A stretch of 64,000 nt of DNA. It comes from Chitinimonas sp. BJYL2 (GTDB lineage Bacteria; Pseudomonadota; Gammaproteobacteria; Burkholderiales; Chitinimonadaceae). Shown in pieces: positions 8,187-17,808 of this stretch (within the stretch, counting starts at the first letter, position 1; the number at the start of each line of letters is the position of its first letter). The notes beneath the pieces are model-generated. The model saw only the letters and a list, made by a program, of their open reading frames with translations. It was not told where the DNA came from and ran no database searches. Location of the stretch: assembly GCF_027257935.1 (NCBI RefSeq), contig NZ_JANZKW010000005.1, positions 62,001 through 126,000 on the forward strand, read 5' to 3'. A program made the position numbers and the translations under genes.

Positions 8187-9821
8187 ATGCACGCGCTTGA
8201 TTTACCCACCATTGATGCAAGCCTGCCCTTGGCCTTTGCTGATGCCCGCGGCTTCAAGGACTGGCTCAAGCTGGTGCCGATGATCAACGTCCGTCAGGCA
8301 CACGCCGAAATCCTCGATGTGCTCAACCGCCTGAACCAGAACCCGGTCCTGCCCATCGAGCGCCTGAAAATGCTGGAGCTGCTGCGCGAACCGGTGATGT
8401 TGCTGCAGGAGGAGAATGCCAAGCGCTATACCGGCAAGGCTTTGCCCCTTAGCGATGCAGAAAACGTCATCTGGAAGGCGAATGTCCAGCTGTGGCGCGA
8501 GATGAGCATGGGCTATCGCCATTGCTGGCGCGCTGCCATGCAGGATGATGTCTCCGTGGCTGACCATAAGGCCCTGACCGGCCAACGTGCCCTGCGTTAC
8601 GCCGCGCTGGCGATTCGCGAACATCACCAGGCTTATCGCACGGTGCCGACAGCACGCTGGAATGATCTGTTCGGTCTTTACAAGCTCGCGGTCGATGCCG
8701 GCCACGCGAACAAGGTGGTCAAGGACAGCCTCAACCGCCACTCCGAACTCTCCACCGGACAAAGCTGCTTTGTGCAGGCGCTGCTCCTGGCTGCGGCCAA
8801 CCCGAGTGCCATGACGGTGCGCCAGCTCGCTTGGGCTGATCGCTTGCTTGACCGCTGGGCCAACCGCGCCAACGTGACGGAGACGCCACCCGAGCGGCTG
8901 GAGGGCGGGCTGCTGGCGGTGGATCTGGCCAACCCCGGCCCGCTGCGTCGATACGACGCCGCGCAGGAGGGCGAAGGCTGGCGCTATCTGGAGATCGACT
9001 CGGTCGCCAAAAGCCTGAAAAAGCGCATCAAATACCTGCGTGCCGGTGAATCCCCTGCCAAATTGGGGCTGGGTGAGGAATATGCCGCGGCCACGGCGGA
9101 GCAATATCTGGCCAGTCTCTATCAGGAGTGGTGCGAACCCCAGGTGGAACGCGGCATGCCCCGTCACATGATGCGCGACGAAACGCACCATGCCGAAGTC
9201 GGCCTTGGCCTGGCAGGTGCGCATCTGGGCGTGGCCGGCGAGCATTTTGCCGAGCCCGCCGAGCACGCAGAAGTGCGCGGCCGCGCCATTGCCGACTTCC
9301 AGTTGTTTGGCGGCCAAGCCCAGCACCTGCTGAACCCCAACCAGCCAAAGGCTGCGGAGGGTGGCGCCAAGCTGGAGCAATGGCGGGTACTGAATGAAAG
9401 TGCGCTGGGCTTCCGGCTCGAACGGGGGGAATCAGGTGGGCGGCTGACGCATAGCCAGCTGGTGGCCGTACAGCCCCGTGCCGGCCAACCCTTCATGGTA
9501 GGCACGGTACGCTGGCTGCATGAGCTCGATACCGGGGGCATCGATATGGGCATACGCGCCCTGCCCGGCATTCCCCGCGCCATCGCCGTCCGGGCAACCG
9601 GGCTGAACACCTTCTCGAACCGTTTCACCCAGGCGCTGGCACTGCCTGCCATGCCCGCACTCAAGGCCAATGCCAGCTTGCTGTTGCCGCCAACCTGGTT
9701 CAAGCCGGGGCGTATCGTTGAAGTCTATGTTGATGGCCAGATCAAGCGGGCGCGACTGGATGAGCTGCTGGAACGCGGCGCCGATTTCGAACGGGTGGCG
9801 TATCAGGGCGATCTGTTCTGA
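8187..9821 (+). CDS. Large conserved protein with a degenerate PilZ-like C-terminal domain
   Basis: A 544-residue soluble protein. The first about 330 residues are mostly alpha-helical and resemble no family I can name. The last about 140 residues (from LNESALGFRLERGESGGRL onwards) have the beta-rich pattern of a PilZ domain, but the usual RxxxR and D/NxSxxG c-di-GMP motifs are replaced (for example LDTGGIDMGIRAL). Similar long proteins occur in other Betaproteobacteria. It starts nine bases after the HIT gene and is probably co-transcribed. A role in c-di-GMP signalling is only a possibility. Confidence 0.65.
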   Translation: MHALDLPTIDASLPLAFADARGFKDWLKLVPMINVRQAHAEILDVLNRLNQNPVLPIERLKMLELLREPVMLLQEENAKRYTGKALPLSDAENVIWKANVQLWREMSMGYRHCWRAAMQDDVSVADHKALTGQRALRYAALAIREHHQAYRTVPTARWNDLFGLYKLAVDAGHANKVVKDSLNRHSELSTGQSCFVQALLLAAANPSAMTVRQLAWADRLLDRWANRANVTETPPERLEGGLLAVDLANPGPLRRYDAAQEGEGWRYLEIDSVAKSLKKRIKYLRAGESPAKLGLGEEYAAATAEQYLASLYQEWCEPQVERGMPRHMMRDETHHAEVGLGLAGAHLGVAGEHFAEPAEHAEVRGRAIADFQLFGGQAQHLLNPNQPKAAEGGAKLEQWRVLNESALGFRLERGESGGRLTHSQLVAVQPRAGQPFMVGTVRWLHELDTGGIDMGIRALPGIPRAIAVRATGLNTFSNRFTQALALPAMPALKANASLLLPPTWFKPGRIVEVYVDGQIKRARLDELLERGADFERVAYQGDLF

Positions 9822-9833
9822 ACAGCGGTCGGC

Positions 9834-10517
9834 TTAGTTACCAGCCTCTGCGTCGCGGAGGAAATCCCGCACCAGTGGCAAAGTCAGCGGCCGCTGCGCC
9901 GCCAGCGCCGCTCGGTCGAGTGCATCAAGCAGGCTGACCAAGCCGCCGATATCGCGGCGCTGGTGACTGACCAGCCAGCGGCAGACCGATTCGTCCACCT
10001 CACACCCGCGGGCGCGGGCGCGGTGTCGTAACAGGGCGGCCTTGTCTTCATCTGCCGGTTCGGCAATTTCGAATACCAGCCCCCAACCCAGGCGCGTGCG
10101 CAGGTCATCGCGCAATGGCATATGCGCCGGTGCCTGCTGCCCGGCCGTAACGATTGCAAAACCGCACTCACGCTGGGCGTTGATCAGACCGAACAGGGCA
10201 ATCTGACCTGCCGGATCGAGCGCATCGACATGATCCACGGCCAGGAGCGCGTGACCATGGGCCGATTCCCCCGGCGCCACCGTACGCGCATCCAGATACA
10301 GGGCGTCGAGGCCCGCATCGCCGGCGCGAGCCACGGTAGCGCGCAGCAGATGCGATTTGCCCGCACCGGCCTGCCCCCACAAGTAAACGCATGATTCGGG
10401 CGACTCGCCATCTGCCAGCGCCTTGAGCGCCAGAAACGCCTCCAGATTGGGGCCGATCAGGAAATCATCGAAGCCCGTCGGGTCGGGTAATTGCAGGTCG
10501 AGCGGCAGCTGCTTCAT
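9834..10517 (-). CDS. hda: DnaA regulatory inactivator Hda
   Basis: AAA+ protein that, bound to the replicative sliding clamp, stimulates hydrolysis of DnaA-bound ATP and so prevents re-initiation. The 227 residues start with MKQLPLDLQ, where QLPLDL (3-8) is a clamp-binding motif; a P-loop follows (GQAGAGKSHLL, about 50-60), then LLAVDHVDAL as Walker B and an arginine-containing sensor region. The start at 10517 was chosen for this motif; a longer frame runs into the upstream gene. The start overlaps the stop of the permease gene by four bases. Confidence 0.92.
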   Translation of the reverse strand: MKQLPLDLQLPDPTGFDDFLIGPNLEAFLALKALADGESPESCVYLWGQAGAGKSHLLRATVARAGDAGLDALYLDARTVAPGESAHGHALLAVDHVDALDPAGQIALFGLINAQRECGFAIVTAGQQAPAHMPLRDDLRTRLGWGLVFEIAEPADEDKAALLRHRARARGCEVDESVCRWLVSHQRRDIGGLVSLLDALDRAALAAQRPLTLPLVRDFLRDAEAGN

Positions 10518-11584
10518 TTGCGGTACAGCGTGCTCGCCATGTAATAGCTGCGGACATGGCGCAAACCCACCAGCAATACCGCCGCCAGCGGCAAGGCCAG
10601 CAGGATGCCGACGAAACCGAACAGCTGGCCGAACGCCATCAGGGCAAAAATCACCGCCACCGGATGCAGGCCGATGCGCTCGCCCACCAGCTTGGGGGTA
10701 ACCACAAACCCCTCGATCAACTGGCCGAGCAGGAACACACCCCAAACCGGCACCAAACCCAGCAGCGACTGGAACTGCAAGGCAGCCGCCAGGGTAGCCA
10801 GCAACGCCCCGACGATCAGGCCCAGATAGGGAACAAACACCAGCAGACCGGCAATCACACCGATCGGCAGGGCCGACTGCAAGCCGGCCAGCCACAATGC
10901 GGCGCTGTAGAACATCGACATGATCAGCATGACTGCCACCTGCCCGCGCAGGAATTCGCCCAGCACGGCATCCACCTCGCCGGCCAGTTCGTGGAACTTG
11001 GCATGCCAGCGGCGTGGCAGCAGGTCGTCCGCATCGCGCAGCAGTTGCGGCCAGTCGCGCAGGAAATAAAACAGCACAACAGGAATCAGCACCAGATTGG
11101 CAAACAGCCCGACCAGCGCGAGGCTGCCCGTGGTGATCGACGGCAGCATGGCCCGCAGCAACTGTCCGGCCTCACTGGTGTGGGCGGCCAGCCAGGCCTT
11201 GATGCTGTCGAGATCCAGCGCGGCATCCACCCCAAGGCGCTGTTGCAGCCAAGGGGCCAGCGTCTCGCGCGCCCAGACCAGTGCCTGGGGCAGGTAGCCG
11301 TACAGTTCGCTGAGCTGGCGAACGAACAGCGGCACGATCACCAGCACCAGCGCTACCAACAGCAGCAGGCCGACCACCATGACCATACTGACCGCGAGCG
11401 CACGGGAAATCCCGCGCCCGGACAGCCTGTCCACCAGCGGGGCCAGGATGTAAGCGAGCACGCCTGCCGTCAGGAAGGGTGCCAATACCGGGGCGAGCAG
11501 ATAGAGGACGACAGCGACCACCGCAGCGATAGCCACAGGGGCGTAACGGGCGAGCAGGGAACGGGAGCGGCGGGCGGGTCTCAT
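10514..11584 (-). CDS. AI-2E family transporter (PerM-like)
   Basis: Polytopic inner-membrane protein of 356 residues in the AI-2 exporter / UPF0118 family. Hydrophobic segments lie in the first 80 residues and in four or more segments in the second half; the family C-terminus ([46 protein letters not shown], given here only by its core [14 protein letters not shown]) is clear. Substrate is not known from sequence. The ATG at 11584 is preferred to an in-frame TTG at 11605. It is coupled to hda and diverges from purM, a linkage common in Betaproteobacteria. Confidence 0.88.
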   Translation of the reverse strand: MRPARRSRSLLARYAPVAIAAVVAVVLYLLAPVLAPFLTAGVLAYILAPLVDRLSGRGISRALAVSMVMVVGLLLLVALVLVIVPLFVRQLSELYGYLPQALVWARETLAPWLQQRLGVDAALDLDSIKAWLAAHTSEAGQLLRAMLPSITTGSLALVGLFANLVLIPVVLFYFLRDWPQLLRDADDLLPRRWHAKFHELAGEVDAVLGEFLRGQVAVMLIMSMFYSAALWLAGLQSALPIGVIAGLLVFVPYLGLIVGALLATLAAALQFQSLLGLVPVWGVFLLGQLIEGFVVTPKLVGERIGLHPVAVIFALMAFGQLFGFVGILLALPLAAVLLVGLRHVRSYYMASTLYRK

Positions 11585-11736
11585 TTGAAGTAAAATGCGC
11601 GTCAATTCCGGTGCTTAGCAGAAGGCGGAGCCACGCAGGCCTACGCCAGACCATATTGCGCCGCATTGTAACCGCACTACCGGCGCCACCGTGCCGGTTT
11701 CGCTTGAATCCGCCCCACCGTTTCCCGAGACTCGCC

Positions 11737-12780
11737 ATGAGCCAAGACAAGCCCAGCCTTTCCTACCGCGATGCCGGTGTCGATATCGACGCAGGCGATC
11801 AGTTGGTCGAGAACATCAAACCCTTTGCCAAGCGCACGATGCGCCCCGAGGTCCTCAGCGGCATTGGCGGCTTTGGCGGCCTGGTCGAGATCAGCAAGAA
11901 ATACAAGGAGCCGGTACTGGTATCGGGCACCGATGGTGTGGGCACCAAACTCAAGCTCGCGTTCGAGTTGAACCGTCACGACACAGTGGGCGTCGATCTG
12001 GTCGCCATGAGCGTCAACGACATCCTCGTACAAGGCGCCGAGCCGCTGTTCTTCCTCGATTACTTCGCCTGCGGCAAGCTCGATGTCACCAGCGCCACCG
12101 AAGTCATCAAGGGCATTGCCAGCGGCTGCGAGCAAAGCGGCTGCGCGCTGATCGGCGGCGAAACCGCCGAAATGCCGGGCATGTACCCGGCTGGCGAGTA
12201 CGATCTGGCCGGCTTTGCGGTGGGCGTGGTCGAGAAGAGCAAGATCATCACCGGTGAAACCATCCGGCCCGGTGATGTGGTGCTCGGTCTGGCGTCCAAC
12301 GGCGCGCACTCGAACGGCTACTCGCTGGTCCGCAAGATCCTGCATCTGACCGAAGCCGACTACAACGCGCCCTTCGACAACGGCCGCACCCTGGCTGATG
12401 TGGTGATGGCCCCGACACGCCTTTACGTCAAGCCCATCCTCAAGCTGATGGAAAAGCTGACCGTGAAAGGCATGGCCCACATCACTGGCGGCGGCATCAC
12501 CGAAAACGTACCGCGCGTGCTGCCGGCCAATGTAGTGGCGCAAATTGACGCCAAGAGCTGGCAAATGCCCAAGCTGTTCCAGTGGCTGCAAGTCCAGGGC
12601 AATGTCGCGCAGCAGGAGATGTATCGCACCTTCAATTGCGGTATCGGCATGGTGGTGATTGTCGCTGCCGAGCACGCTGACGATGCCGAGATGCTGCTGG
12701 CTGGCGAAGGTGAAACCGTTTACCGCATCGGCACCGTGCGTGCCCGTAACGGCGACGAGCATCAGACGCAAGTCGCTTGA
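11737..12780 (+). CDS. purM: Phosphoribosylformylglycinamidine cyclo-ligase (AIR synthetase)
   Basis: Fifth step of purine synthesis: ATP-dependent cyclisation of FGAM to AIR. The 347 residues begin [21 protein letters not shown] and contain the conserved [13 protein letters not shown] (about 61-73), [11 protein letters not shown] and the end-domain [13 protein letters not shown], all typical of PurM. Full length. Start at ATG 11737. Another purine gene, purN, follows 0.6 kb downstream. Confidence 0.96.
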   Translation: MSQDKPSLSYRDAGVDIDAGDQLVENIKPFAKRTMRPEVLSGIGGFGGLVEISKKYKEPVLVSGTDGVGTKLKLAFELNRHDTVGVDLVAMSVNDILVQGAEPLFFLDYFACGKLDVTSATEVIKGIASGCEQSGCALIGGETAEMPGMYPAGEYDLAGFAVGVVEKSKIITGETIRPGDVVLGLASNGAHSNGYSLVRKILHLTEADYNAPFDNGRTLADVVMAPTRLYVKPILKLMEKLTVKGMAHITGGGITENVPRVLPANVVAQIDAKSWQMPKLFQWLQVQGNVAQQEMYRTFNCGIGMVVIVAAEHADDAEMLLAGEGETVYRIGTVRARNGDEHQTQVA

Positions 12781-12822
12781 TCGCCTCGCAAGCCTATTGA
12801 ATGGCAGATGGCGGACGAGGTC

Positions 12823-12852
12823 GCAAGACGCCCGGGAAACCCGGGCGCTTGC
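12823..12852. other. Strong hairpin downstream of purM
   Basis: Thirteen paired bases (GCAAG and CGCCCGGG against CCCGGGCG and CTTGC) with one bulged A and a three-base loop, in the 191-base gap after purM. No T tract follows, so it looks more like an mRNA stabiliser or attenuating structure than a classical terminator. Nothing else was seen in the gap. Confidence 0.5.
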
Positions 12853-12971
12853 AGGCAGTGGCAAATCAACCAGCTGCTCGTCCTGTTTGATCCCACTCTC
12901 GCCGCCACCACCGCAAGGGAGCCTCGCATACGCTCGAACCGTTGCGAAGCGATGCCTAACCCACAGAGCCG

Positions 12972-13319
12972 ATGCGCACCATGACCCTCAGCGAACGCTG
13001 CCTGCACTACCTGGACCGCTACGCCCATAAGGATCTGGCCGCGCTCGATAGCCTGTTTGCCGACGACATCACCTTGCGCGACTGGAAGATCGCCGTGCAG
13101 GGCAAGGCGGCGGCGCTGGACGAGAGCCGCAAGAACTTTGCCGCTGCCGAGCAGATCACCATCACACCGCTGGCTATGCATGAGGCAGGCGACACCGTCG
13201 CTGCAGAGCTGCACATCGTGGTGAATGGCACGGAGCAGCTGTACGTGGTCGATATCCTCCGCTTCAATGCCGCAGGCCAAATTACCGCCATTCGCGCCTA
13301 CCTTGGCCGAGGCGATTGA
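12972..13319 (+). CDS. NTF2-like / SnoaL-like small protein
   Basis: A 115-residue protein with the cone-shaped NTF2-like fold pattern: an N-terminal helix (LSERCLHYLDRYAHKDLAALDSLFADD) followed by beta strands ending in VVDILRFNAAGQITAIRAYLG. Members are steroid isomerase-like enzymes or ligand-binding proteins; no catalytic residues can be assigned. A second Met at 12981 is an alternative start. It lies between purM and purN and may be co-transcribed with purN. Confidence 0.75.
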   Translation: MRTMTLSERCLHYLDRYAHKDLAALDSLFADDITLRDWKIAVQGKAAALDESRKNFAAAEQITITPLAMHEAGDTVAAELHIVVNGTEQLYVVDILRFNAAGQITAIRAYLGRGD

Positions 13320-13347
13320 GCCGGCAACCCAGACAGACTTAGCCGAC

Positions 13348-13944
13348 ATGAAAAACATCGTCATCCTGATTTCCGGCCGTGGCTCGAATATGCAAGCCAT
13401 TGTCGATGCCGGCATCCCCGGTGCGCGCATCGCTGCTGTCATCAGCAACCGTCCTGCTGCGGCCGGGCTGGCCTGGGCCGCCGAGCGTGGCATTGCCACG
13501 GTCGCACTCGATCACAAGCAGTACCCGAGCCGCGAGGCGTTTGACGAGGCACTGGCGCACGCCATCGATGCCCACGCGGCCGATCTGGTCGTGCTGGCCG
13601 GCTTCATGCGCATCCTCACGCCAGCCTTCACCCAGCGCTACGAGGGCCGGATGCTCAATATCCATCCCTCCCTGCTGCCGGCGTTTCCCGGTCTGTACAC
13701 GCACCAACGCGCCATCGAGTCCGGTTGCAAGCTGGCGGGTTGCACCGTGCACTTTGTGACCGCCGAACTCGACCATGGCCCCATCGTGTCGCAAGCCGCG
13801 GTACCCATTCTCGATGACGATACCGAGGACACCGTCTCGGCCCGCGTGCTGCTCGAGGAACACAAGCTTTATCCAGCCGCGGTACGCGCCTTTGTTGAAG
13901 GCCGCCTGCAGATCGACGGCCTGCGGGTTCGCGAGCAGCGCTGA
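13348..13944 (+). CDS. purN: Phosphoribosylglycinamide formyltransferase
   Basis: Transfers a formyl group from 10-formyltetrahydrofolate to GAR in purine synthesis. The 198 residues start with the typical KNIVILISGRGSNMQAI, contain the folate/catalytic segment LNIHPSLLPAFPG (Asn and His of the active site) and the catalytic Asp in VTAELDHGPIVSQ. Normal length. The start at 13348 fits the family N-terminus. Confidence 0.96.
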   Translation: MKNIVILISGRGSNMQAIVDAGIPGARIAAVISNRPAAAGLAWAAERGIATVALDHKQYPSREAFDEALAHAIDAHAADLVVLAGFMRILTPAFTQRYEGRMLNIHPSLLPAFPGLYTHQRAIESGCKLAGCTVHFVTAELDHGPIVSQAAVPILDDDTEDTVSARVLLEEHKLYPAAVRAFVEGRLQIDGLRVREQR

Positions 13945-13947
13945 ATC

Positions 13948-15096
13948 ATGCGGGCCTGGCTGGCGCCACGCTGCTTGATTGCGCTGCTGGTTTCGCTGCT
14001 CGTGCACTTGATCGGCATGTTCGGCGAGACCGCCTGGCACTACCTGATGCACGCGGCCGATAGCAGCGAACCCATAGTGCGCAAGACCGGGCGCACTCTG
14101 CAGCGCCAGCAACTGGCCAACGAGCGCAGCGCCCTGCCCAGCCATCCCGTGGACGAATTCATCGTGCAGCTGGGTCGCGCCGACCTTATCCCGGCAGCGC
14201 CACCTGCCGCCATGCCCCCTCCTGCCGTGCCGGCAGCCCCGCCGCCCAGAGACCAGCCGGCACCGTCACCCAAGCCGACAGCGCAAGCCCGCACAGAGCC
14301 GGCGCCGGCGCTACCTGCCGTGCCCGTCGCCTTGGCCACGCCCGAGCTACCCGCCCTGCCCACAAGCGTCGTCGCCGATACCCAGGCCCCGCCACCCACA
14401 GGCAGTGCGCGAGCCGTACCGCCGCCACCTGCACCGCCAGCGCCGGTCATCGGCCCGTTTCCCCGCAAGATCGAAATCGCTTACATGGTGAAGGGTCTGG
14501 TCGTGGCAGAGCATCGCTGGCAGGCCGAACAGGGTCGCTATCAGATCGACACGCGCGGTAGCCTGCTTGGCAACTCCTTCGCCATGCACAGCGAGGGCGA
14601 AATCGGGGCCGCGGGCCTCAAGCCCCTGCGCTTCGTCGGCTACCGCGACGACAAGCCCGAACCGCGCTATGCCGTGGAATTCGACTGGGCTGCGGGCCTG
14701 GTCACGGTAGGTGAGCCCGCCAAGCGCAAGACCCTGCCCTTGCTTGCCGGTGCGCAAGATGTTTTTTCCGCTGCCTACCAATTTGCCCTGCTGGGTGAGC
14801 AGCAACCACGTCTGGACCTGCAGGTGATTACCGGTCGCAACGCCTATCAGGTCACCTTCTCGCTGCGGGGCGAGGCGGAGCTGGTGCTATCGGGACGCAA
14901 GATCACCACGCTCGTCATGGCCGGCGCGTATGAGCAGCGCCAGTTTGCGTTCTTTCTGGCGCCGGAATGGCACAACCTGCCGGTACGTATCCGCTATCAG
15001 GACGGCGAGACGGTGCATGAATTGATGGCGGTGGATATCCGCATTGATGGCAAGACCGTACTTGAACGCAGCAAGCCAGCGAAACGCGAGCGATAA
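13948..15096 (+). CDS. DUF3108 protein with N-terminal membrane anchor and proline-rich spacer
   Basis: A 382-residue protein. Residues about 8-28 form a membrane anchor, about 80-165 are extremely Pro/Ala-rich, and the C-terminal part (from KIEIAYMVKGLVVAEHRW) is a DUF3108 domain, an all-beta domain of exported proteins. The architecture (anchor, proline-rich periplasm-spanning spacer, beta domain) resembles TonB in outline but there is no TonB C-terminal domain. It begins three bases after purN and is followed by a paralogue. Function unknown; envelope location is inferred. Confidence 0.75.
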   Translation: MRAWLAPRCLIALLVSLLVHLIGMFGETAWHYLMHAADSSEPIVRKTGRTLQRQQLANERSALPSHPVDEFIVQLGRADLIPAAPPAAMPPPAVPAAPPPRDQPAPSPKPTAQARTEPAPALPAVPVALATPELPALPTSVVADTQAPPPTGSARAVPPPPAPPAPVIGPFPRKIEIAYMVKGLVVAEHRWQAEQGRYQIDTRGSLLGNSFAMHSEGEIGAAGLKPLRFVGYRDDKPEPRYAVEFDWAAGLVTVGEPAKRKTLPLLAGAQDVFSAAYQFALLGEQQPRLDLQVITGRNAYQVTFSLRGEAELVLSGRKITTLVMAGAYEQRQFAFFLAPEWHNLPVRIRYQDGETVHELMAVDIRIDGKTVLERSKPAKRER

Positions 15097-15158
15097 TTCA
15101 GCCTTGGGTCAGGCAGCACAGGCGATCCTGTCGCGTGCCCTTTTTTGAAAGACCTTTC

Positions 15159-15836
15159 ATGCCCCTACTTCGCTTGATTGCCTTGCTCTGCGTGTTGCTG
15201 GTTGCGCCCGTCCGCGCGGATACCCTGCCAGCGCAGGCGCGCATCGTCTATTCCGCCAAGCTGTCCGGACTGACCGTGGGCGAAGCGGTACAATCGTGGC
15301 GCGTCAGCGAGGGGCGTTACCGCCTTACCACCGAGCTCAACCCCATCATCGGCCCGCGTATCCGCTACGAGAGCCAGGGGCTGCTTACCGATGCCGGGCT
15401 CAAGCCGCAGGACTACGCCGAGTACCGGAATCGTGACGAAACCCCTCGCCATCTGGCGCGATTCGAGTGGGCACGCAAGCTGGTGGTGCAGGGCGCGCCC
15501 GACCGATTGCAACAACACAAGCTCGATACCGGCGCGCAGGAGCTCAATGCCCTGCCATTTCATCTGGCTTTTCTCGGTGCGGCACGCACGGCCCATGTGC
15601 AGGTCGCCACAGGCCGCAAGTTGCGCAACGATCGCTTCACCCAGGCCGGCATGCAGACAGTCAGCCTGAAAGGTCAGCAAGTCGATGCGCGCGTATGGCG
15701 CAGCGAATCCGGTGACGACCGTACCGAATTCTGGCTGGCCCCCGGCCATGCCAACCTGCCGGTCCGCATTCTTCGCCAGGATGACAAGGGCGAACTGCAA
15801 CTGATCGCGCAGACCATCGAGTTTCAACAGGAGTAA
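15159..15836 (+). CDS. Secreted DUF3108 domain protein
   Basis: A 225-residue periplasmic protein with a signal peptide (MPLLRLIALLCVLLVAPVRA, cleavage after VRA) and a DUF3108 domain. It aligns by eye with the C-terminal domain of its upstream neighbour: both have a YxxKxxGLxVxE start, an FxWA-type strand, QELNALPF/QDVFSAAYQF, and an end with EFWLAPGHANLPVRI/AFFLAPEWHNLPVRI. The pair therefore arose by tandem duplication. Its stop is two bases from the methyltransferase start. Confidence 0.8.
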   Translation: MPLLRLIALLCVLLVAPVRADTLPAQARIVYSAKLSGLTVGEAVQSWRVSEGRYRLTTELNPIIGPRIRYESQGLLTDAGLKPQDYAEYRNRDETPRHLARFEWARKLVVQGAPDRLQQHKLDTGAQELNALPFHLAFLGAARTAHVQVATGRKLRNDRFTQAGMQTVSLKGQQVDARVWRSESGDDRTEFWLAPGHANLPVRILRQDDKGELQLIAQTIEFQQE

Positions 15837-15838
15837 GC

Positions 15839-17104
15839 ATGTCATCCATCAAGCCCGAACTGTTCGCGGCGTCCCTGACCGCCCTGCGTGCGGCCATTTC
15901 TTTCAGCGCCCCGGCGGATGCCGTGTTGTCGCGCTTCTTCCGCGAAAATCCGAACCTGGGCAGCCACGATCGCCAATTCGTGGCCGAGGCGGTGTTCGGG
16001 GTGCTGCGCAAGAAACGCCTGCTTGATCGCGTCTGTGCCCCCGATAGCAATCCACGCCGCCTCCTGCTGGCCTGGCTGGCCCGTTCGGGGCGCAATCTGC
16101 GTGAGTTCGAGGCGGTGGTCACACGCGACGACGAGCGCGCGTTTGTCGGCTCGGTCAAAGGCTTTTCGCTCGATCAGCTCAGCCTCGCGGAGCGCGCCGA
16201 GCTGCCGGACTGGGTGGCTGACGAGCTGCAGGCCGCCGGCATGCCAGACGCCGACATCGTGACCCTGGGGCAGTCGCTCTCGCAAGCTGCGCCGCTGGAC
16301 CTGCGTGTGAACGTGGGCAAGATGAAACGGGAATCCGTGCAGGTGGAGCTGGCAGCTCATGGCATCCATGCCGAGCCCACGCCGTACTCTCCTTTCGGGT
16401 TACGCGCGCAAGGCAAGCCGGCGGTGAATCGTCTGGGGCTGTTTACGGCCGGCGCTATTGAGGTCCAGGACGAAGGCAGCCAGCTGCTGGGTTTGCTGGT
16501 TGGCCCCAAGCGCGGCGAGATGGTGGCCGATTTCTGTGCCGGCGCGGGCGGCAAGACACTGTTGCTGGGGATGTTGATGGCCTCCACCGGCAGGCTCTAT
16601 GCATTTGACGTTGCCGAAAAGCGTCTTGCCAACCTCAAACCCAGACTGGCCCGCTCGGGGCTGTCGAACGTGCAGCCACAGCGGATCGAAAGCGAGAACG
16701 ACAGCCGGATCAAGCGGCTGGCTGGCAAGCTCGACCGCGTACTTGTTGACGCGCCTTGCTCGGGCATGGGCACGCTGCGCCGCAACCCGGATCTCAAATT
16801 CCGCCAGAGTGCGCAGTCCGTGGATGAGCTTAATGCCAAGCAGGCATCAATCCTCGCCTCGGCGGCACGCATGGTGAAAGTGGGTGGCAGGCTGGTCTAC
16901 GCCACCTGTTCGATCCTGCCGCGCGAGAATCAGGGCATTGTGGACGCCTTCTTGCAGGCCCATCCCGGCTTTGCGCTGGTGCCCGCCAACGAGGTGCTCG
17001 CCGAGCAGAAAATCGGGCTGGATACGGGTCCGTATTTGCAGCTGAACCCGGCCGCACACGGCTGCGATGGCTTCTTCGCCGCAGTGCTGACCCGTGTCGC
17101 CTGA
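15839..17104 (+). CDS. RsmB/NOP-family RNA cytosine C5-methyltransferase
   Basis: SAM-dependent m5C RNA methyltransferase of 421 residues with an N-terminal helical NusB-like region (about 1-140) and a Rossmann methyltransferase domain. The SAM loop is VADFCAGAGGKTLLL, and the two catalytic cysteines are in VDAPCSGMGTLRRNPD and YATCSILPRENQ, as in RsmB and NOP2/NSUN enzymes. The rRNA target cannot be settled between RsmB and related enzymes without comparison. A bidirectional terminator follows. Confidence 0.9.
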   Translation: MSSIKPELFAASLTALRAAISFSAPADAVLSRFFRENPNLGSHDRQFVAEAVFGVLRKKRLLDRVCAPDSNPRRLLLAWLARSGRNLREFEAVVTRDDERAFVGSVKGFSLDQLSLAERAELPDWVADELQAAGMPDADIVTLGQSLSQAAPLDLRVNVGKMKRESVQVELAAHGIHAEPTPYSPFGLRAQGKPAVNRLGLFTAGAIEVQDEGSQLLGLLVGPKRGEMVADFCAGAGGKTLLLGMLMASTGRLYAFDVAEKRLANLKPRLARSGLSNVQPQRIESENDSRIKRLAGKLDRVLVDAPCSGMGTLRRNPDLKFRQSAQSVDELNAKQASILASAARMVKVGGRLVYATCSILPRENQGIVDAFLQAHPGFALVPANEVLAEQKIGLDTGPYLQLNPAAHGCDGFFAAVLTRVA

Positions 17105-17167
17105 GTCAGCGATGACCAAGCCGGCGCCTCAGCGTCGGCCGCCTGCACCCTGAGTGCAAGGGCCAAC

Positions 17168-17200
17168 AAAAAAGGCACGGTAGTGACCGTGCCCTTTTTT
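17168..17200. terminator. Bidirectional terminator between the methyltransferase gene and sspB
   Basis: Perfect 8-bp stem GGCACGGT / ACCGTGCC with a four-base loop (17174-17193), flanked by six A on the left and six T on the right. It serves the convergent genes on both sides. Confidence 0.92.
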
Positions 17201-17219
17201 GTCGGCTTCACGCTGCCGC

Positions 17220-17708
17220 CTACTTCACTACACGCAAATGACCACGCCCCGCCGGTGGTGCGGGCGGTGGCGTATCGTCGGGCTCGGTGTCATCACCGCT
17301 AGCCACATCAGGCTCACTAGCCGACAGGGCCTCAGGGGCCGCACTCACCGGGCGCAGCGAAGAGACACGCTCGCTTTCTTCCGTACCCTCTTCCGCGAAC
17401 TCGGGCTCCCAAGCCATGCCCTCGCCGGTTTCGCGTGCAAACAGCGACACCACAGCACCAATCGGCACCACGATGTCCCGAGAGACGCCATTGAAGCGAG
17501 CCGAAAAGTGCACGAAGTCATCGCCAAGCTGCAGATTGCGCGTCGCGTTGTAACTCACGTTGAGCGTGATCTCGCCATTCTTCACGAACTCCATCGGCAC
17601 CTGCAGCTTGCCACGCACGGCCACCACCAAGTAGGGCGTATAGCCGTGATCCGAGCACCACTCGTGTATGGCGCGCATCAGGTAGGGCTTGATCGGTGTG
17701 GGTTTCAT
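17220..17708 (-). CDS. sspB: ClpXP protease specificity-enhancing factor SspB
   Basis: Adaptor that binds ssrA-tagged proteins and delivers them to ClpXP. The 162 residues begin KPTPIKPYLMRAIHEWCSDHGYTPYLVV and include the peptide-binding fold (NLQLGDDFVHFSARFNGVSRDIVVP). A long acidic/proline linker follows, and the basic C-terminal tail GRGHLRVVK matches the ClpX-binding motif of SspB. The start was set at 17708 on the family N-terminus. It lies downstream of sspA, as usual. Confidence 0.94.
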   Translation of the reverse strand: MKPTPIKPYLMRAIHEWCSDHGYTPYLVVAVRGKLQVPMEFVKNGEITLNVSYNATRNLQLGDDFVHFSARFNGVSRDIVVPIGAVVSLFARETGEGMAWEPEFAEEGTEESERVSSLRPVSAAPEALSASEPDVASGDDTEPDDTPPPAPPAGRGHLRVVK

Positions 17709-17808
17709 GCAGTTCGCGGTCGGAGGAATGATTGGGAATGGCGGCAGCAGGCTGGCGGCGAAGGGCAAGGCAGAGTGCCTTGCCCTTCACTACGCATTAC
17801 GCATCATC

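Noticed and set aside
10556-11593. A 345-codon Gln/His-rich frame opposite the AI-2E permease gene
   Set aside because: Composition (very high Gln, His, Arg) is the reverse-complement shadow of a membrane protein; no start signal.
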